Assembly: GCA_021785175.1 (NCBI GenBank)
Contig: JAJYGH010000074.1
Location: forward strand, 1 to 33,817
Source of the DNA: Chloroflexota bacterium
GTDB taxonomy: Bacteria > Chloroflexota > Limnocylindria > Limnocylindrales > CSP1-4
DNA length: 33,817 nt
Reading direction: 5' to 3'
In this document: positions 1 to 7,353 of the stretch, one piece after another
How positions within the stretch are numbered: position 1 is the stretch's first letter
Layout of the letters: each line of letters opens with the position of its first letter
Program-made: the position numbers and the translations under genes
Notes under the pieces: model-generated
What the model was told of the DNA's origin: nothing
The model's input: only the letters and a program-made list of their open reading frames with translations
Database searches by the model: none

Positions 1-1001
1 CCCTGGGGCTCGGATCGGAACTCGCTCCCGACACGGCATACGACGGTCTGATCGCCAACCTGGACGTAGGCGAGCGCGTCTGCGCCCAACCGTTCCACCA
101 GCGCGAGGTGTCCCTGAAGCATGACGTGCTCCGGTCCGGCACGATCCTCGCTCTGCCCGACAGAAGTGATGCGGGTCGCCTCCGGCCGCAGGCCGCAGAC
201 AATGTCACCGACCGCGCCGGCCGGTGCGGATATGGTCGTCCCACCCAGTCGATACCCGCTTCCGTCGCGGGCACATCGGAAGACGTTGATCGGCGGGCTT
301 CCGACGAAGCGCGCGACGAACAGGTTGGTCGGGCGCTCGTAGAGATCGAGCGGGCCGCCGAGTTGCTGCAGACGGCCATCGTGCAGCACGGCGACGCGGT
401 CGCCCATTGTCATCGCCTCAACCTGATCGTGGGTGACGAAGATCGAGGTGGCGTTCAGCTGCCGATGCAGCGAGACGAGTTCCGATCGCATCTGCGTCCG
501 CAGTTGGGCGTCCAGAGAAGACAGGGGCTCGTCGAACAGGAACACACGGGGCTGGCGGGCGAGCACGCGCCCAAGGGCCACGCGCTGGCGTTGCCCTCCC
601 GACAGCTGACGAGGCCGACGCTCCAGCATCTCGCCGAGGCTCAGGCGGCGGGCCACGTCGACCGCGCGCGTCTCGGCCTCCCTTCGCGACACTCCTCGAC
701 GACGCAGGCCGTACGCGATGTTGCCGAGAACGGTCATGTGCGGGAAGAGCGCGTAGCTCTGGAAAACGAAGCCGCACCCGCGGTCACGGGCTGGCACGGA
801 GGTGACATCCTGGCCGTCGATCAGGACGCGTCCGGCGCTCGGCTGCTCCAGTCCCGCGATCAACCGGAGCAGCGTGCTCTTGCCGGAACCGGACGGACCC
901 AGGATCACCAGGAACTCGCCGTCGAAGATCTCGAGGTTGAGGTCCCGGATGGGAGCGACGGCTCCGAACGTCTTGCTGAGACCCCTGACTTCGACGGCCA
1001 C
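1..1001 (-). CDS. ABC transporter ATPase with TOBE-like C-terminus (partial, runs off window)
   Basis: This is the ATP-hydrolysing subunit of an importer. Translating the minus strand gives a clear nucleotide-binding domain: Walker [10 protein letters not shown] (about residues 35-43), Q-loop glutamine near 81, signature LSGGQRQR (133-140), Walker B VFLFDEP (153-159) and a downstream VTHDQ switch histidine. Roughly 100 residues follow, including GLRPEATRI, which resembles the TOBE extension of MalK/PotA/FutC-type ATPases; polar amino acid importers normally carry a short GlnQ-type ATPase of about 240 residues. The 3' end lies outside the window, so 333 codons are visible. The start is uncertain: GTG at 1001 ([13 protein letters not shown]) fits the family N-terminus best, but in-frame GTGs at 1034 and 1091 are open and none has a strong ribosome site. 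It lies 99 bp downstream of the permease, as the third gene of the operon. Confidence 0.88.
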   Translation of the reverse strand, partial: MAVEVRGLSKTFGAVAPIRDLNLEIFDGEFLVILGPSGSGKSTLLRLIAGLEQPSAGRVLIDGQDVTSVPARDRGCGFVFQSYALFPHMTVLGNIAYGLRRRGVSRREAETRAVDVARRLSLGEMLERRPRQLSGGQRQRVALGRVLARQPRVFLFDEPLSSLDAQLRTQMRSELVSLHRQLNATSIFVTHDQVEAMTMGDRVAVLHDGRLQQLGGPLDLYERPTNLFVARFVGSPPINVFRCARDGSGYRLGGTTISAPAGAVGDIVCGLRPEATRITSVGQSEDRAGPEHVMLQGHLALVERLGADALAYVQVGDQTVVCRVGSEFRSEPQ

Positions 1002-1100
1002 CGGTCGCCCGGGCGCAGATCCCTCCGGGGTCACGGCACGCTCGCCGCTGTGACCGAGTCGCGCCCTGCTGATATCACGCGCGTGCTCCACATCTCGCGG

Positions 1101-1745
1101 TCAGGCCAACACGAGGAGGTGCCGCTCGGCGTAGTCGCCGAGGAACGTCAGGAGCGTGACCATGATCAGGTACCCGGCCGCCACGCCGATGTAGATCGGA
1201 AGGTCCTGGAACGTCGACGAGATGATGTTCTGGCCGACCAGGAAGAGTTCGGTGACGCCGACGAACGCAACCAGCGACGAGTTCTTCAGCGACATGATGA
1301 TCTGGTTCATGAGCGGGGGCACCATCCGGGCGCTGGCCTGCGGGAAGATCACGAGGGCGAGGGTGACCGAGCGCCTGCTCTCCATGTCGCCCGCCTCCCA
1401 CTGCTCCTTGTCGATCGACAGGATGGAGGCTCGCATGATCTCTGCGAAGAACGCCGCGGTGTTCAGTCCGAGACCGATGATGGCCGACGTCCACGGGGAC
1501 AGCGTGAGGATGTTGGCGGTGGCCAGCCCGAAGTAGATCAGATAGAGCTGGATGATCAGCGGAACGCCCCGCCAGAACCAGATGTAGGCCCGGGCTGACC
1601 AGTCGAGGAATGCGAGGCCGGAGAGCCGCATGGCGACCAGAACAAGCGCCACGACCGTCGCCAGCAGGATCGCCTCGAACGTCACCTCGGCGGTGACGAC
1701 AGCCCCCCGGGCAAGCTCTGGCAGGTTGGAGACAAGGACTCCCAA
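1101..1745 (-). CDS. ABC transporter permease, polar amino acid (HisM/GlnP) type
   Basis: This 214-residue integral membrane subunit should form the channel of the importer whose binding protein lies just upstream. The N-terminal stretch (ARGAVVTAEVTFEAILLA), FWRGVPLIIQLYLIYFG and IIGLGLNTAAFFAEIMRAS are typical of the amino acid permease family, with about five hydrophobic segments. The cytoplasmic EAA loop is present (QWEAGDMESRRSV, then IFPQA), but the usual conserved glycine is replaced, so coupling to the ATPase may be unusual. I take the TTG at 1745 as the start: GAGGGG sits five bases upstream and the frame is the conserved one. The ATG five bases earlier (1750) is in another frame. 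It starts 45 bp after the binding-protein stop. Confidence 0.9.
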   Translation of the reverse strand: MGVLVSNLPELARGAVVTAEVTFEAILLATVVALVLVAMRLSGLAFLDWSARAYIWFWRGVPLIIQLYLIYFGLATANILTLSPWTSAIIGLGLNTAAFFAEIMRASILSIDKEQWEAGDMESRRSVTLALVIFPQASARMVPPLMNQIIMSLKNSSLVAFVGVTELFLVGQNIISSTFQDLPIYIGVAAGYLIMVTLLTFLGDYAERHLLVLA

Positions 1746-1790
1746 GTCATCCCCTCGCCCTGAACGCGCGGGATCGACGCCCGTGGGCCC

Positions 1791-2660
1791 TTACGGGGCA
1801 GCGGATGCCGAAGCAGGGGCAGCCGAAGCAGGGGCAGCCGAGGCAGGGGCAGCCGAGGCAGGGGCAGCGGACGCTCCCGAGATCGTTCCCAGCCACTTGG
1901 CAAAGTCCGACTTGATGAACCCATTGGCCTGGAGCGTCGCGAGCGCGCCATTGATGTCCGACAGCAGGCTCGTCTCGTCCTTGGAGACCGCGATCCCCAG
2001 CTGGTTGTGCTGGAGGTAGATTGGAGTCTGGTTGCCACCCACGATCATGACGTTGGACTTGGTGTCCTTCAGGAACGCCAGGGTATTCAGATAGTCGTTG
2101 AGCACCACGTCGACTCGGCCGGCGATCAGGTCATGGAAGGACGACAGGGTGTCGGTGTAGACGACGGCCTGGGCGCCCGTCTGGTTGTTCGTGAGGTACG
2201 CCTGACCGGTGGACCCGGACTTCACGCCCACCTTCAGACCCTTCAGGTCCGCCGCCGAATGAATGTTCAGGCCTGGACGTTCGACCATCACCAGACCGGT
2301 CTGGAGATACGGCGTCGCGAACGAGACGACCTTCTCGCGCGCGGGGGTGATGTACATCGCCGCGATGACCGCGTTCACCTTGTGCGCCTGCAGGTCGGGG
2401 ACCAGCGCGCTGAACTGGCCGACCTGGTACGTGACCTTCCTGTGCAGCATGGACCCGATCTCGTTCATGAGGTCGATATCGAAGCCGACCAGTTGCTGGC
2501 TGGAGTTGTAGAACTCGAAGGGGGCGGTGACGGCGGTGCCGACCGTCAGGACCGTGGGTGCGGCGCTCGCGGGAGCTTGACTTGCTTGCGACGAACAGGC
2601 CCCGGTCGCGGTCAGGACCAGGACCGCGATGAGTGCGATGGCCCGTGTGCGGGTGTTCAT
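1791..2660 (-). CDS. Family 3 extracellular solute-binding lipoprotein
   Basis: This 289-residue protein captures a small solute, probably an amino acid, outside the membrane and hands it to the permease. Residues 1-22 form a signal peptide ending in a lipobox-like TGAC, so Cys22 would be lipidated. The mature part follows the SBP_bac_3 plan: PFEFYN...GFDIDLMNEIG near the start, a central ITPAREKVVSFATPY, KVGVKSGSTG, and a second lobe with AGRVDVVLND and GIAVSKDE. The C-terminus is a low-complexity tail of repeated Ala-Pro-Ala-Ser-Ala units, not needed for the fold and absent from typical homologues. ATG at 2660 is preceded by a purine-rich GGAAGCAGG. It is first gene of a three-gene operon. 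The exact ligand cannot be read from the sequence. Confidence 0.93.
   Translation of the reverse strand: MNTRTRAIALIAVLVLTATGACSSQASQAPASAAPTVLTVGTAVTAPFEFYNSSQQLVGFDIDLMNEIGSMLHRKVTYQVGQFSALVPDLQAHKVNAVIAAMYITPAREKVVSFATPYLQTGLVMVERPGLNIHSAADLKGLKVGVKSGSTGQAYLTNNQTGAQAVVYTDTLSSFHDLIAGRVDVVLNDYLNTLAFLKDTKSNVMIVGGNQTPIYLQHNQLGIAVSKDETSLLSDINGALATLQANGFIKSDFAKWLGTISGASAAPASAAPASAAPASAAPASASAAP
1795..1875 (-). repeat. 15-bp tandem repeat coding an Ala/Pro/Ser tail
   Basis: About five copies of a 15-bp unit (ggggcagccgaagca and close variants) lie head to tail in the 3' end of the binding-protein gene; the copies at 1816, 1831 and 1846 are nearly identical and the first has a 6-bp insert. In protein this gives repeated APASA units. 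The unit length is a multiple of three, so copy-number change would lengthen or shorten the tail without a frameshift. Confidence 0.9.
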
Positions 2661-2734
2661 CCTGCTTCCACTCCTCCACCTGGACGCGACGCCCGACCTG
2701 CACGCCGTTGCCCCCCGGCGCTGACCATCGCGAC

Positions 2735-2755
2735 GTCAGACGGTCGTCGTCTGAC
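2735..2755. promoter_or_regulatory. 21-bp perfect palindrome, candidate repressor operator
   Basis: The arms GTCAGACG (2735-2742) and CGTCTGAC (2748-2755) are exact reverse complements around a 5-bp centre. The site overlaps the end of the -10-like box and the expected transcription start of the ABC importer operon, the classic position for a repressor. A transcript hairpin is the alternative explanation. Confidence 0.45.
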
Positions 2756-2780
2756 CTTACCGCACCTTTCAATACGGCAA
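2754..2780 (-). promoter_or_regulatory. Candidate promoter of the ABC importer operon
   Basis: Reading the minus strand, TTGCCG (2780-2775) is followed after 15 bp by TAAGGT (2759-2754), an AT-richer stretch in a GC-rich gap. The spacing is short, so the -35 call is weak; the -10-like box is better. Transcription would start around 2747, giving a leader of about 85 bases before the binding-protein ATG. Confidence 0.35.
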
Positions 2781-2938
2781 CCGAGTGCCGGTCGACCCAC
2801 GCGCATCGGGCCGTTCAGCCCGGCGAGCCGGGCGCCCGGCGGTTCTCGGCTCAAGGGAGGGTCCTCGAAGTCATGGCTTGTCAGCGCGTTGACGAACCGC
2901 CCTCGAAGGTCCGGAATGCAGGCCATGGGATATGGTCG

Positions 2939-3523
2939 ATGCGTCGACGCATGAAGCTCGGCCCCCGCGCGCTCGTGGCGGTGGTGCTCGCCGCCACGGC
3001 CGGCTGCACAGGCATGGCGCCGAGCAGCGCGCCGAGTGCCTCCGCCCCTGCCTCGGCCGCCGCGGCGATGCCGTCGACGCCGATCACCGCGCGGCCGACG
3101 GTCAGGCACACGGCCGCACCGGTGGCCGCCTGTCGGCCCACCGACCAGGACCGCTACATCTACCATCCGGCACGCCTGGCGGTGCTCGAGGCCTGCATCA
3201 AGGTCACGGGCACGATTGCCTTCGTGCGGGATGAGGCAGACGGCGACCTGCACCTGGGCCTGGCGCTCGATCCCCCCTACGCGCACCTCGTGGTGGCCGC
3301 CAACGCGGGGGCCGAACGCGGCGACCTCGTCATCGAGCCGGTCTGCGAACTGCGCGTCACGCAGGCCGACGCGATCTCCACCTGCGCGGCCGACCGCGAC
3401 CCGCTGCGCGGGCTGCCGAGCCTCGGCGAGCACGTCTGGATGGAGGGTCGCTACGTGGCCGACCTGCAGCATGGCGGCTGGCGCGAGCTGCACCCCCTGT
3501 ATCGCTGGGGCGTCCTGCGGTAG
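2939..3523 (+). CDS. Secreted lipoprotein with probable OB-like domain
   Basis: This 194-residue protein has a short signal peptide ending in the lipobox TAGC (around residue 22), then a Ser/Ala/Pro/Thr-rich linker of about 40 residues. The globular part begins near ACRPTDQDRY and contains CIKVTGTIAFVRDEADGD, LGLALD, a block DLVIEPVCELRV, then LGEHVWMEGRYVADLQHGGW and a final ELHPLYRW. This pattern of beta strands with VTGTI and V.MEGRYV resembles small OB-fold, nuclease-like proteins that lack catalytic residues; I infer a binding rather than an enzymatic role. Starts at 2939 or 2951 are both possible. An in-frame open stretch reaches far upstream but lacks a signal peptide context. It converges with the helicase gene 69 bp downstream. 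Confidence 0.75.
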   Translation: MRRRMKLGPRALVAVVLAATAGCTGMAPSSAPSASAPASAAAAMPSTPITARPTVRHTAAPVAACRPTDQDRYIYHPARLAVLEACIKVTGTIAFVRDEADGDLHLGLALDPPYAHLVVAANAGAERGDLVIEPVCELRVTQADAISTCAADRDPLRGLPSLGEHVWMEGRYVADLQHGGWRELHPLYRWGVLR

Positions 3524-3592
3524 GCGCGCGGCGGCGTCGTCCTGTTCCGCGGTGCCACGCCCTGGCCGACGCGACGCCGGCGGCCCGCTCCC

Positions 3593-5194
3593 CTACCCCG
3601 CGAATCGTTCGCCGGGCAGGACGATGCGCCGCCCGCGCTGCGGCATCACGCCGGCACCGATCGAGGCGCCGGGCACGCGGCGCTGCTCGCCGGGCCCAGG
3701 GTGCCGTTCGTCACGGGCGCGGCGTTGCTCCCCGGGGCTCCGGCCCTGCTCCGGATGCGCTCCCGCCGGGCCAGACCGCTGGCGGCTGCTGGGCCGGTCG
3801 GCTTCGCGGCGAACGGGGGCTTCGCGCGGGGCGCGCGGGCCGGCGGTCTGACGGCCCACCGGAGCGGGGTGCATCGACGACGGGGCCTCATGGTTCGCCC
3901 TCTGCGGCGCCGGGCGCTCGCGGCCGCTCTCGTGGATCGGGCGACGCCAGGCAGCACGGTCGCCCTCCGGCACGCGACGCGGCTGTGTTCCGGCCCCGCC
4001 GCTCCGGAGCCGGATGGGCTGGGGTCGCTCATTCCGGTCTGGCTCGAAGCCCGCGACGACCTCGGCTGGGATCCATCGGCCGAGCAGGACCTCGATCTCA
4101 CGGAGCAGCTTCGCCTCGTCCACGCACACCAGCGAGATCGCCTCGCCGGGTGAGCTCGCCCGTCCGGTCCGTCCGATCCGGTGGATGTAGTCGGCGGCGA
4201 CCGTCGGGAGATCGTAGTTGACGACGTGCGGCAGCGATTCGATGTCGAGCCCGCGGGCGGCGAGGTCGGTCGCCACGAGCACCGGGACGCGCCCCGACTT
4301 GAAGTCGGCGAGCGATCGGACCCGCCGCGACTGGCTCTTGTTGCCATGGATGGCGGTCGCGTCGATGCCGTCGGCCACCAGTTGCTCGGCGAGCCGGTTC
4401 GCGCCGTGCTTCGTCCGCGTGAACACCAGCGCCTGGCCCACGCGCCCGGATCGGACGAGGTGCGACAGGAGTGCCCGCTTCCGGTCCCGATCAACCCGCA
4501 GCACCACCTGGGACACGAGGTCGGGGGGGACGTTGCGCGCCGCGACCTCGACCGTCGCCGGATTGCGCAGCAGCGCCGCGGCCAGCGAGCGGACGCCATC
4601 GGAGAACGTGGCGGAGAAGAGGAGGGTCTGCCGGCGACGCGGCACGAGCGCCACGATGCGCCGGATGTCCGGGATGAAGCCCATGTCGAGCAGCCGGTCG
4701 GCCTCGTCGAGGACGAGGATCTCGACCGCGGACAGGTCGACGGTCCCCTGCCCCGCGTGGTCCAGCAGCCGGCCCGGCGTGGCGACGACGATCTCCGGGC
4801 TCCGGCGCAGCGCGCGGACCTGCCCGTCGAACCCGACGCCGCCGTAGATGGCGGTCGTCCGAATCGACAGGTGCGCGCCGTACGTCCGGACGCTCTCGTC
4901 GACCTGGAGGGCAAGCTCGCGTGTGGGCTCGACGACGAGAACCCGGACCGGGCGGCGGCGCGCCCCGTCCTCGTGGCCCGAGGCGGCCGGCGACCGTGGA
5001 CCGGCGAGCAGCTGCAGGATCGGCAGGACGAAGGCTGCCGTCTTGCCGGTCCCGGTCTGGGCGGAGGCGAGCAGGTCGCGGCCCGCGAGCACGAAGGGGA
5101 TGGCCTCGAGCTGCACCGGGGTCGGGTCGAGGTAGCCCTCGTCGGCCACGGCATGGAGGAGCTCGGGCGCCAGCCCGAGGGCAGAGAAGGACAT
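3593..5194 (-). CDS. DEAD-box ATP-dependent RNA helicase (RhlE-like)
   Basis: This 533-residue enzyme unwinds RNA duplexes with ATP and probably helps ribosome assembly or mRNA turnover. All core motifs are visible: Q-motif region LGLAPELL...PTPVQ, motif I AQTGTGKT (45-52), PTREL (90-94), TPGR (139-142), DEAD (163-166), SAT (194-196), the second RecA lobe with [26 protein letters not shown] and HRIGRTGR (338-345). After about residue 385 the protein becomes an Arg/Pro/Gly-rich disordered tail, typical of RhlE-type helicases that bind RNA non-specifically. ATG at 5194 follows AGGAG by ten bases. A TATGCT box at 5313-5308 could give a leader of about 105 bases, as is common for cold-regulated helicase genes, but this is only a suggestion. 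The 268-bp gap to 5463 holds no other gene. Confidence 0.95.
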   Translation of the reverse strand: MSFSALGLAPELLHAVADEGYLDPTPVQLEAIPFVLAGRDLLASAQTGTGKTAAFVLPILQLLAGPRSPAASGHEDGARRRPVRVLVVEPTRELALQVDESVRTYGAHLSIRTTAIYGGVGFDGQVRALRRSPEIVVATPGRLLDHAGQGTVDLSAVEILVLDEADRLLDMGFIPDIRRIVALVPRRRQTLLFSATFSDGVRSLAAALLRNPATVEVAARNVPPDLVSQVVLRVDRDRKRALLSHLVRSGRVGQALVFTRTKHGANRLAEQLVADGIDATAIHGNKSQSRRVRSLADFKSGRVPVLVATDLAARGLDIESLPHVVNYDLPTVAADYIHRIGRTGRASSPGEAISLVCVDEAKLLREIEVLLGRWIPAEVVAGFEPDRNERPQPIRLRSGGAGTQPRRVPEGDRAAWRRPIHESGRERPAPQRANHEAPSSMHPAPVGRQTAGPRAPREAPVRREADRPSSRQRSGPAGAHPEQGRSPGEQRRARDERHPGPGEQRRVPGASIGAGVMPQRGRRIVLPGERFAG

Positions 5195-5462
5195 GTCGGG
5201 ATGCTCCTGGCTGGCCCTCCCGTCGGAACGGGGTCCGGTCAGGGCGTTGAGGGATCGAGAGGAGGGTGACGTGGCGCGGACCGGGGCGCCCCTCGTGGTT
5301 GAACACCAGCATACGCGATGTCCGGATCGACGGCGCCCCAGTCCGAGGCCGCCTTCAGGCCGCCGGAACCGGTACCCCGGCTGGCAGGTCAGCTGTCGAG
5401 TGCGCGCAGGCGGTCTTCCGGGGACGGTCGGTCACGACCCCTCCCCCGGGAACGCCGCGAGC

Positions 5463-6281
5463 TCACACGTTGGCGCCGGGCCCGACGTCTCGACCGCGGA
5501 TCATCTCCTCCGCGACCAGCACCTCGACGCCGGCCCGCTCGAGCCCGTGGGCGAAGTCCTCGTCGACGGGCCCATCGACGAGGACGTGGGTCACCTCGGA
5601 GAGCGCCGCGGTCACGACACCGGCGATGACGCCGAGTTTCGAACGATCGGCGAGCACGACGACCGGGCCGTGCGTGCGCTCGATCATGGTTCGCGCCACC
5701 TGGGCCTCCGTCTCATGGGGCGTGGTCAGCCCGAACTTGAGACTGAGCCCGTCGACGCCGATGAAGGAGCGGTGCGCGACGTAACCCGCGAGCGTCGCGT
5801 GTGCGGCCGGGCCGACGAGCGAGTTCGAGGGGACACGGACCTCGCCGCCGGTCAGCACGAGGCGGAGTGGGCCCGCGAGCTCGAGGTCGACGGCGGCCAG
5901 GTTGCTCGTCACCACGGTCGCGCGGAAACGCGACGGCAGGCGCCGCAACAGTTCCCGACAGGTCGTGCCGCTGTGGACGAAGACGGTGTCGTCCGGCTCG
6001 ATCATCGACGCCGCCGCCTGTCCGATCAGCGCCTTGGCGTCCGCGTGCCGCGAGGCCTTCTCCGTGAAATCCAGCTCGCGGATGAGCGCCGTCGAGGCGA
6101 CCGCCCCGCCGTACGTCCGCTCCAGGATCCCCTTGCGCTCGAGCAGGTCGAGATCGCGCCGGATCGTGGGCTCCGAGACCCCCAGCTGTTCCTGCAGGTC
6201 GCGCAGGCGAACGGACCCGGAGCGCTGCACCATCTCGGTGATCGTGCGCAGCCGTGCGGCGGGCAGCTGGGGCGAGGTCAT
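5463..6281 (-). CDS. DeoR-family transcriptional regulator
   Basis: This is a 272-residue sugar-phosphate-responsive repressor. The N-terminal winged helix-turn-helix is clear (residues about 8-60: LRTITEMVQRSGSVRLRDLQ, VSEPTIRRDLDLLERKGIL, ERTYGGAV), followed by the DeoR C-terminal sensor domain with VFVHSGTTCRELLRRL, VVTSNLAAVDLEL, GVDGLSLKFGLTTPHETEA and VLADRSKLG. The usual D.GTT phosphate-binding motif reads HSGTT here. The ATG at 6281 overlaps the stop of the upstream phosphatase gene (ATGA), so the two are translated together; a longer open frame upstream is just the overlap with that gene. Family members usually control a linked carbohydrate or phosphoester operon, here plausibly the phosphatase and the divergent MFS gene. 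Confidence 0.93.
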   Translation of the reverse strand: MTSPQLPAARLRTITEMVQRSGSVRLRDLQEQLGVSEPTIRRDLDLLERKGILERTYGGAVASTALIRELDFTEKASRHADAKALIGQAAASMIEPDDTVFVHSGTTCRELLRRLPSRFRATVVTSNLAAVDLELAGPLRLVLTGGEVRVPSNSLVGPAAHATLAGYVAHRSFIGVDGLSLKFGLTTPHETEAQVARTMIERTHGPVVVLADRSKLGVIAGVVTAALSEVTHVLVDGPVDEDFAHGLERAGVEVLVAEEMIRGRDVGPGANV

Positions 6282-7111
6282 GCCGACGGCGGCTCCCCGA
6301 ACGGGAGCAGCTGGCGCAGGTCGGAGACGACGAAATCGGCGGTCTCCGTGCCGTCCTCGGAGATGCCCGCGCCCGTCAGCGCCAGGGCAGACCACACGCC
6401 GGATGCGCGTGCCATTCCCACGTCCGTGCCGGTCCGATCACCGACCATCAGGCACGCGGAGGCGGGCAGTCCCAATCGCGCCAGTGCGGCGCCCATCATC
6501 CGCGACGAGGGCTTGCCCATGACGGCCGACACCTTGACGCCCGTGCTGCCCTCCAGCGCCCCGATCACGGCGGCCGCATCGGGCCAGAAGCCGTCCTCCA
6601 TCGGACAGGCCCGGTCCGCATGCGTGGCCACGAACGCAGCCCCGAGCTCGATCGCGCGATGTCCGAGCAGCAGCTTCTCATAGGTCAGATGCCGGTCGAA
6701 GCTCGCCACGACGCATTCCACGTCCTCCGGGCGCGTGGCGAACTCGAAGCCGGCTCCCCGGAGCTGGCGCCGCAGGGGCGCTTCGCCGATCGCGTGCACG
6801 CGCCGGAAGCCCCGTTCCGCGAGGTACTGGCACGTCAGTGCGGCAGGCGTGATGACATCCCGCGACGCGACCCGGATGCCCAGCGCGCGCAGGCGGTCGG
6901 CGTATGTGGCCGGGCTGTGGAGCGTGTTGTTGGAGACGAAGGCGAGGCGACGCCCGGCGGCGAGCACGGCTCGCACGGCTTCCACCGCGCCGGGGAGGGG
7001 CATGCCGTCGAGCCAGACCGTGCCGTCGAGGTCGAAGACGTAGCCCTGGAACCACGTCCGCGGCGGGCGGACCCTCACCGGTGCTCCATCGGCGATTGCT
7101 GAGTCCGTCAT
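6278..7111 (-). CDS. HAD-superfamily IIA phosphatase (NagD-like)
   Basis: This 277-residue cytoplasmic phosphatase removes phosphate from small metabolites. Motif I is FDLDGTVWLDG (nucleophile and acid/base Asp), motif II is FVSNNT, the C2-type cap follows, then GKPSSRMM (motif III lysine) and motif IV VGDRTGTDVGMA. This matches NagD, 4-nitrophenylphosphatase and glycerol/phosphoglycolate phosphatase relatives; the substrate is not readable. ATG at 7111 follows GAGGA by about ten bases. The open frame continues 93 codons upstream, but that part crosses the promoter region and has no homologous look. It is first gene of a two-gene operon with the DeoR regulator. Confidence 0.92.
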   Translation of the reverse strand: MTDSAIADGAPVRVRPPRTWFQGYVFDLDGTVWLDGMPLPGAVEAVRAVLAAGRRLAFVSNNTLHSPATYADRLRALGIRVASRDVITPAALTCQYLAERGFRRVHAIGEAPLRRQLRGAGFEFATRPEDVECVVASFDRHLTYEKLLLGHRAIELGAAFVATHADRACPMEDGFWPDAAAVIGALEGSTGVKVSAVMGKPSSRMMGAALARLGLPASACLMVGDRTGTDVGMARASGVWSALALTGAGISEDGTETADFVVSDLRQLLPFGEPPSA

Positions 7112-7202
7112 GTCGGCCGGTCCTCGTCGTCCCTGCGGCCCGTGGGCGGATCGGATCGCCGGTGCGGCGGTCCTCGCCCTGGGCGATTCCCCTGGACGAC
7201 GC

Positions 7203-7232
7203 ATTCTAGCCTTCTCCAGCACGCAGGTGCAA
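7203..7232 (-). promoter_or_regulatory. Promoter for phosphatase/DeoR operon
   Basis: On the minus strand TTGCAC (7232-7227) and TAGAAT (7208-7203) are separated by 18 bp. Both match the sigma-70 consensus well in an otherwise GC-rich gap. The expected transcript starts near 7196, about 85 bases before the ATG at 7111. Confidence 0.6.
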
Positions 7233-7282
7233 GGATCTTGATCGTGTCTGACTGGTCCATGGCTCCTGCGTGTCCCAATCTC

Positions 7283-7311
7283 TTGACACCGCTCATCGGC
7301 GCGCGTACGCT
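7283..7311 (+). promoter_or_regulatory. Promoter for the MFS operon
   Basis: A perfect TTGACA (7283-7288) is followed after exactly 17 bp by TACGCT (7306-7311). This is the best housekeeping-type promoter in the window. Transcription should begin near 7318, leaving about 36 bases before the GTG at 7354, with a good ribosome site inside. Confidence 0.68.
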
Positions 7312-7353
7312 CGCGATCCTCCAGGTTCAGACAACACCACGGAGGAAGTCGGC

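Noticed and set aside
108-1598. Plus-strand ORF of 496 codons at the left edge
   Set aside because: It is antisense to the ABC ATPase and permease genes, which have complete family motifs on the minus strand.
1795-1875. CRISPR-like repeat array
   Set aside because: The units are contiguous 15-mers without spacers and encode a protein tail.
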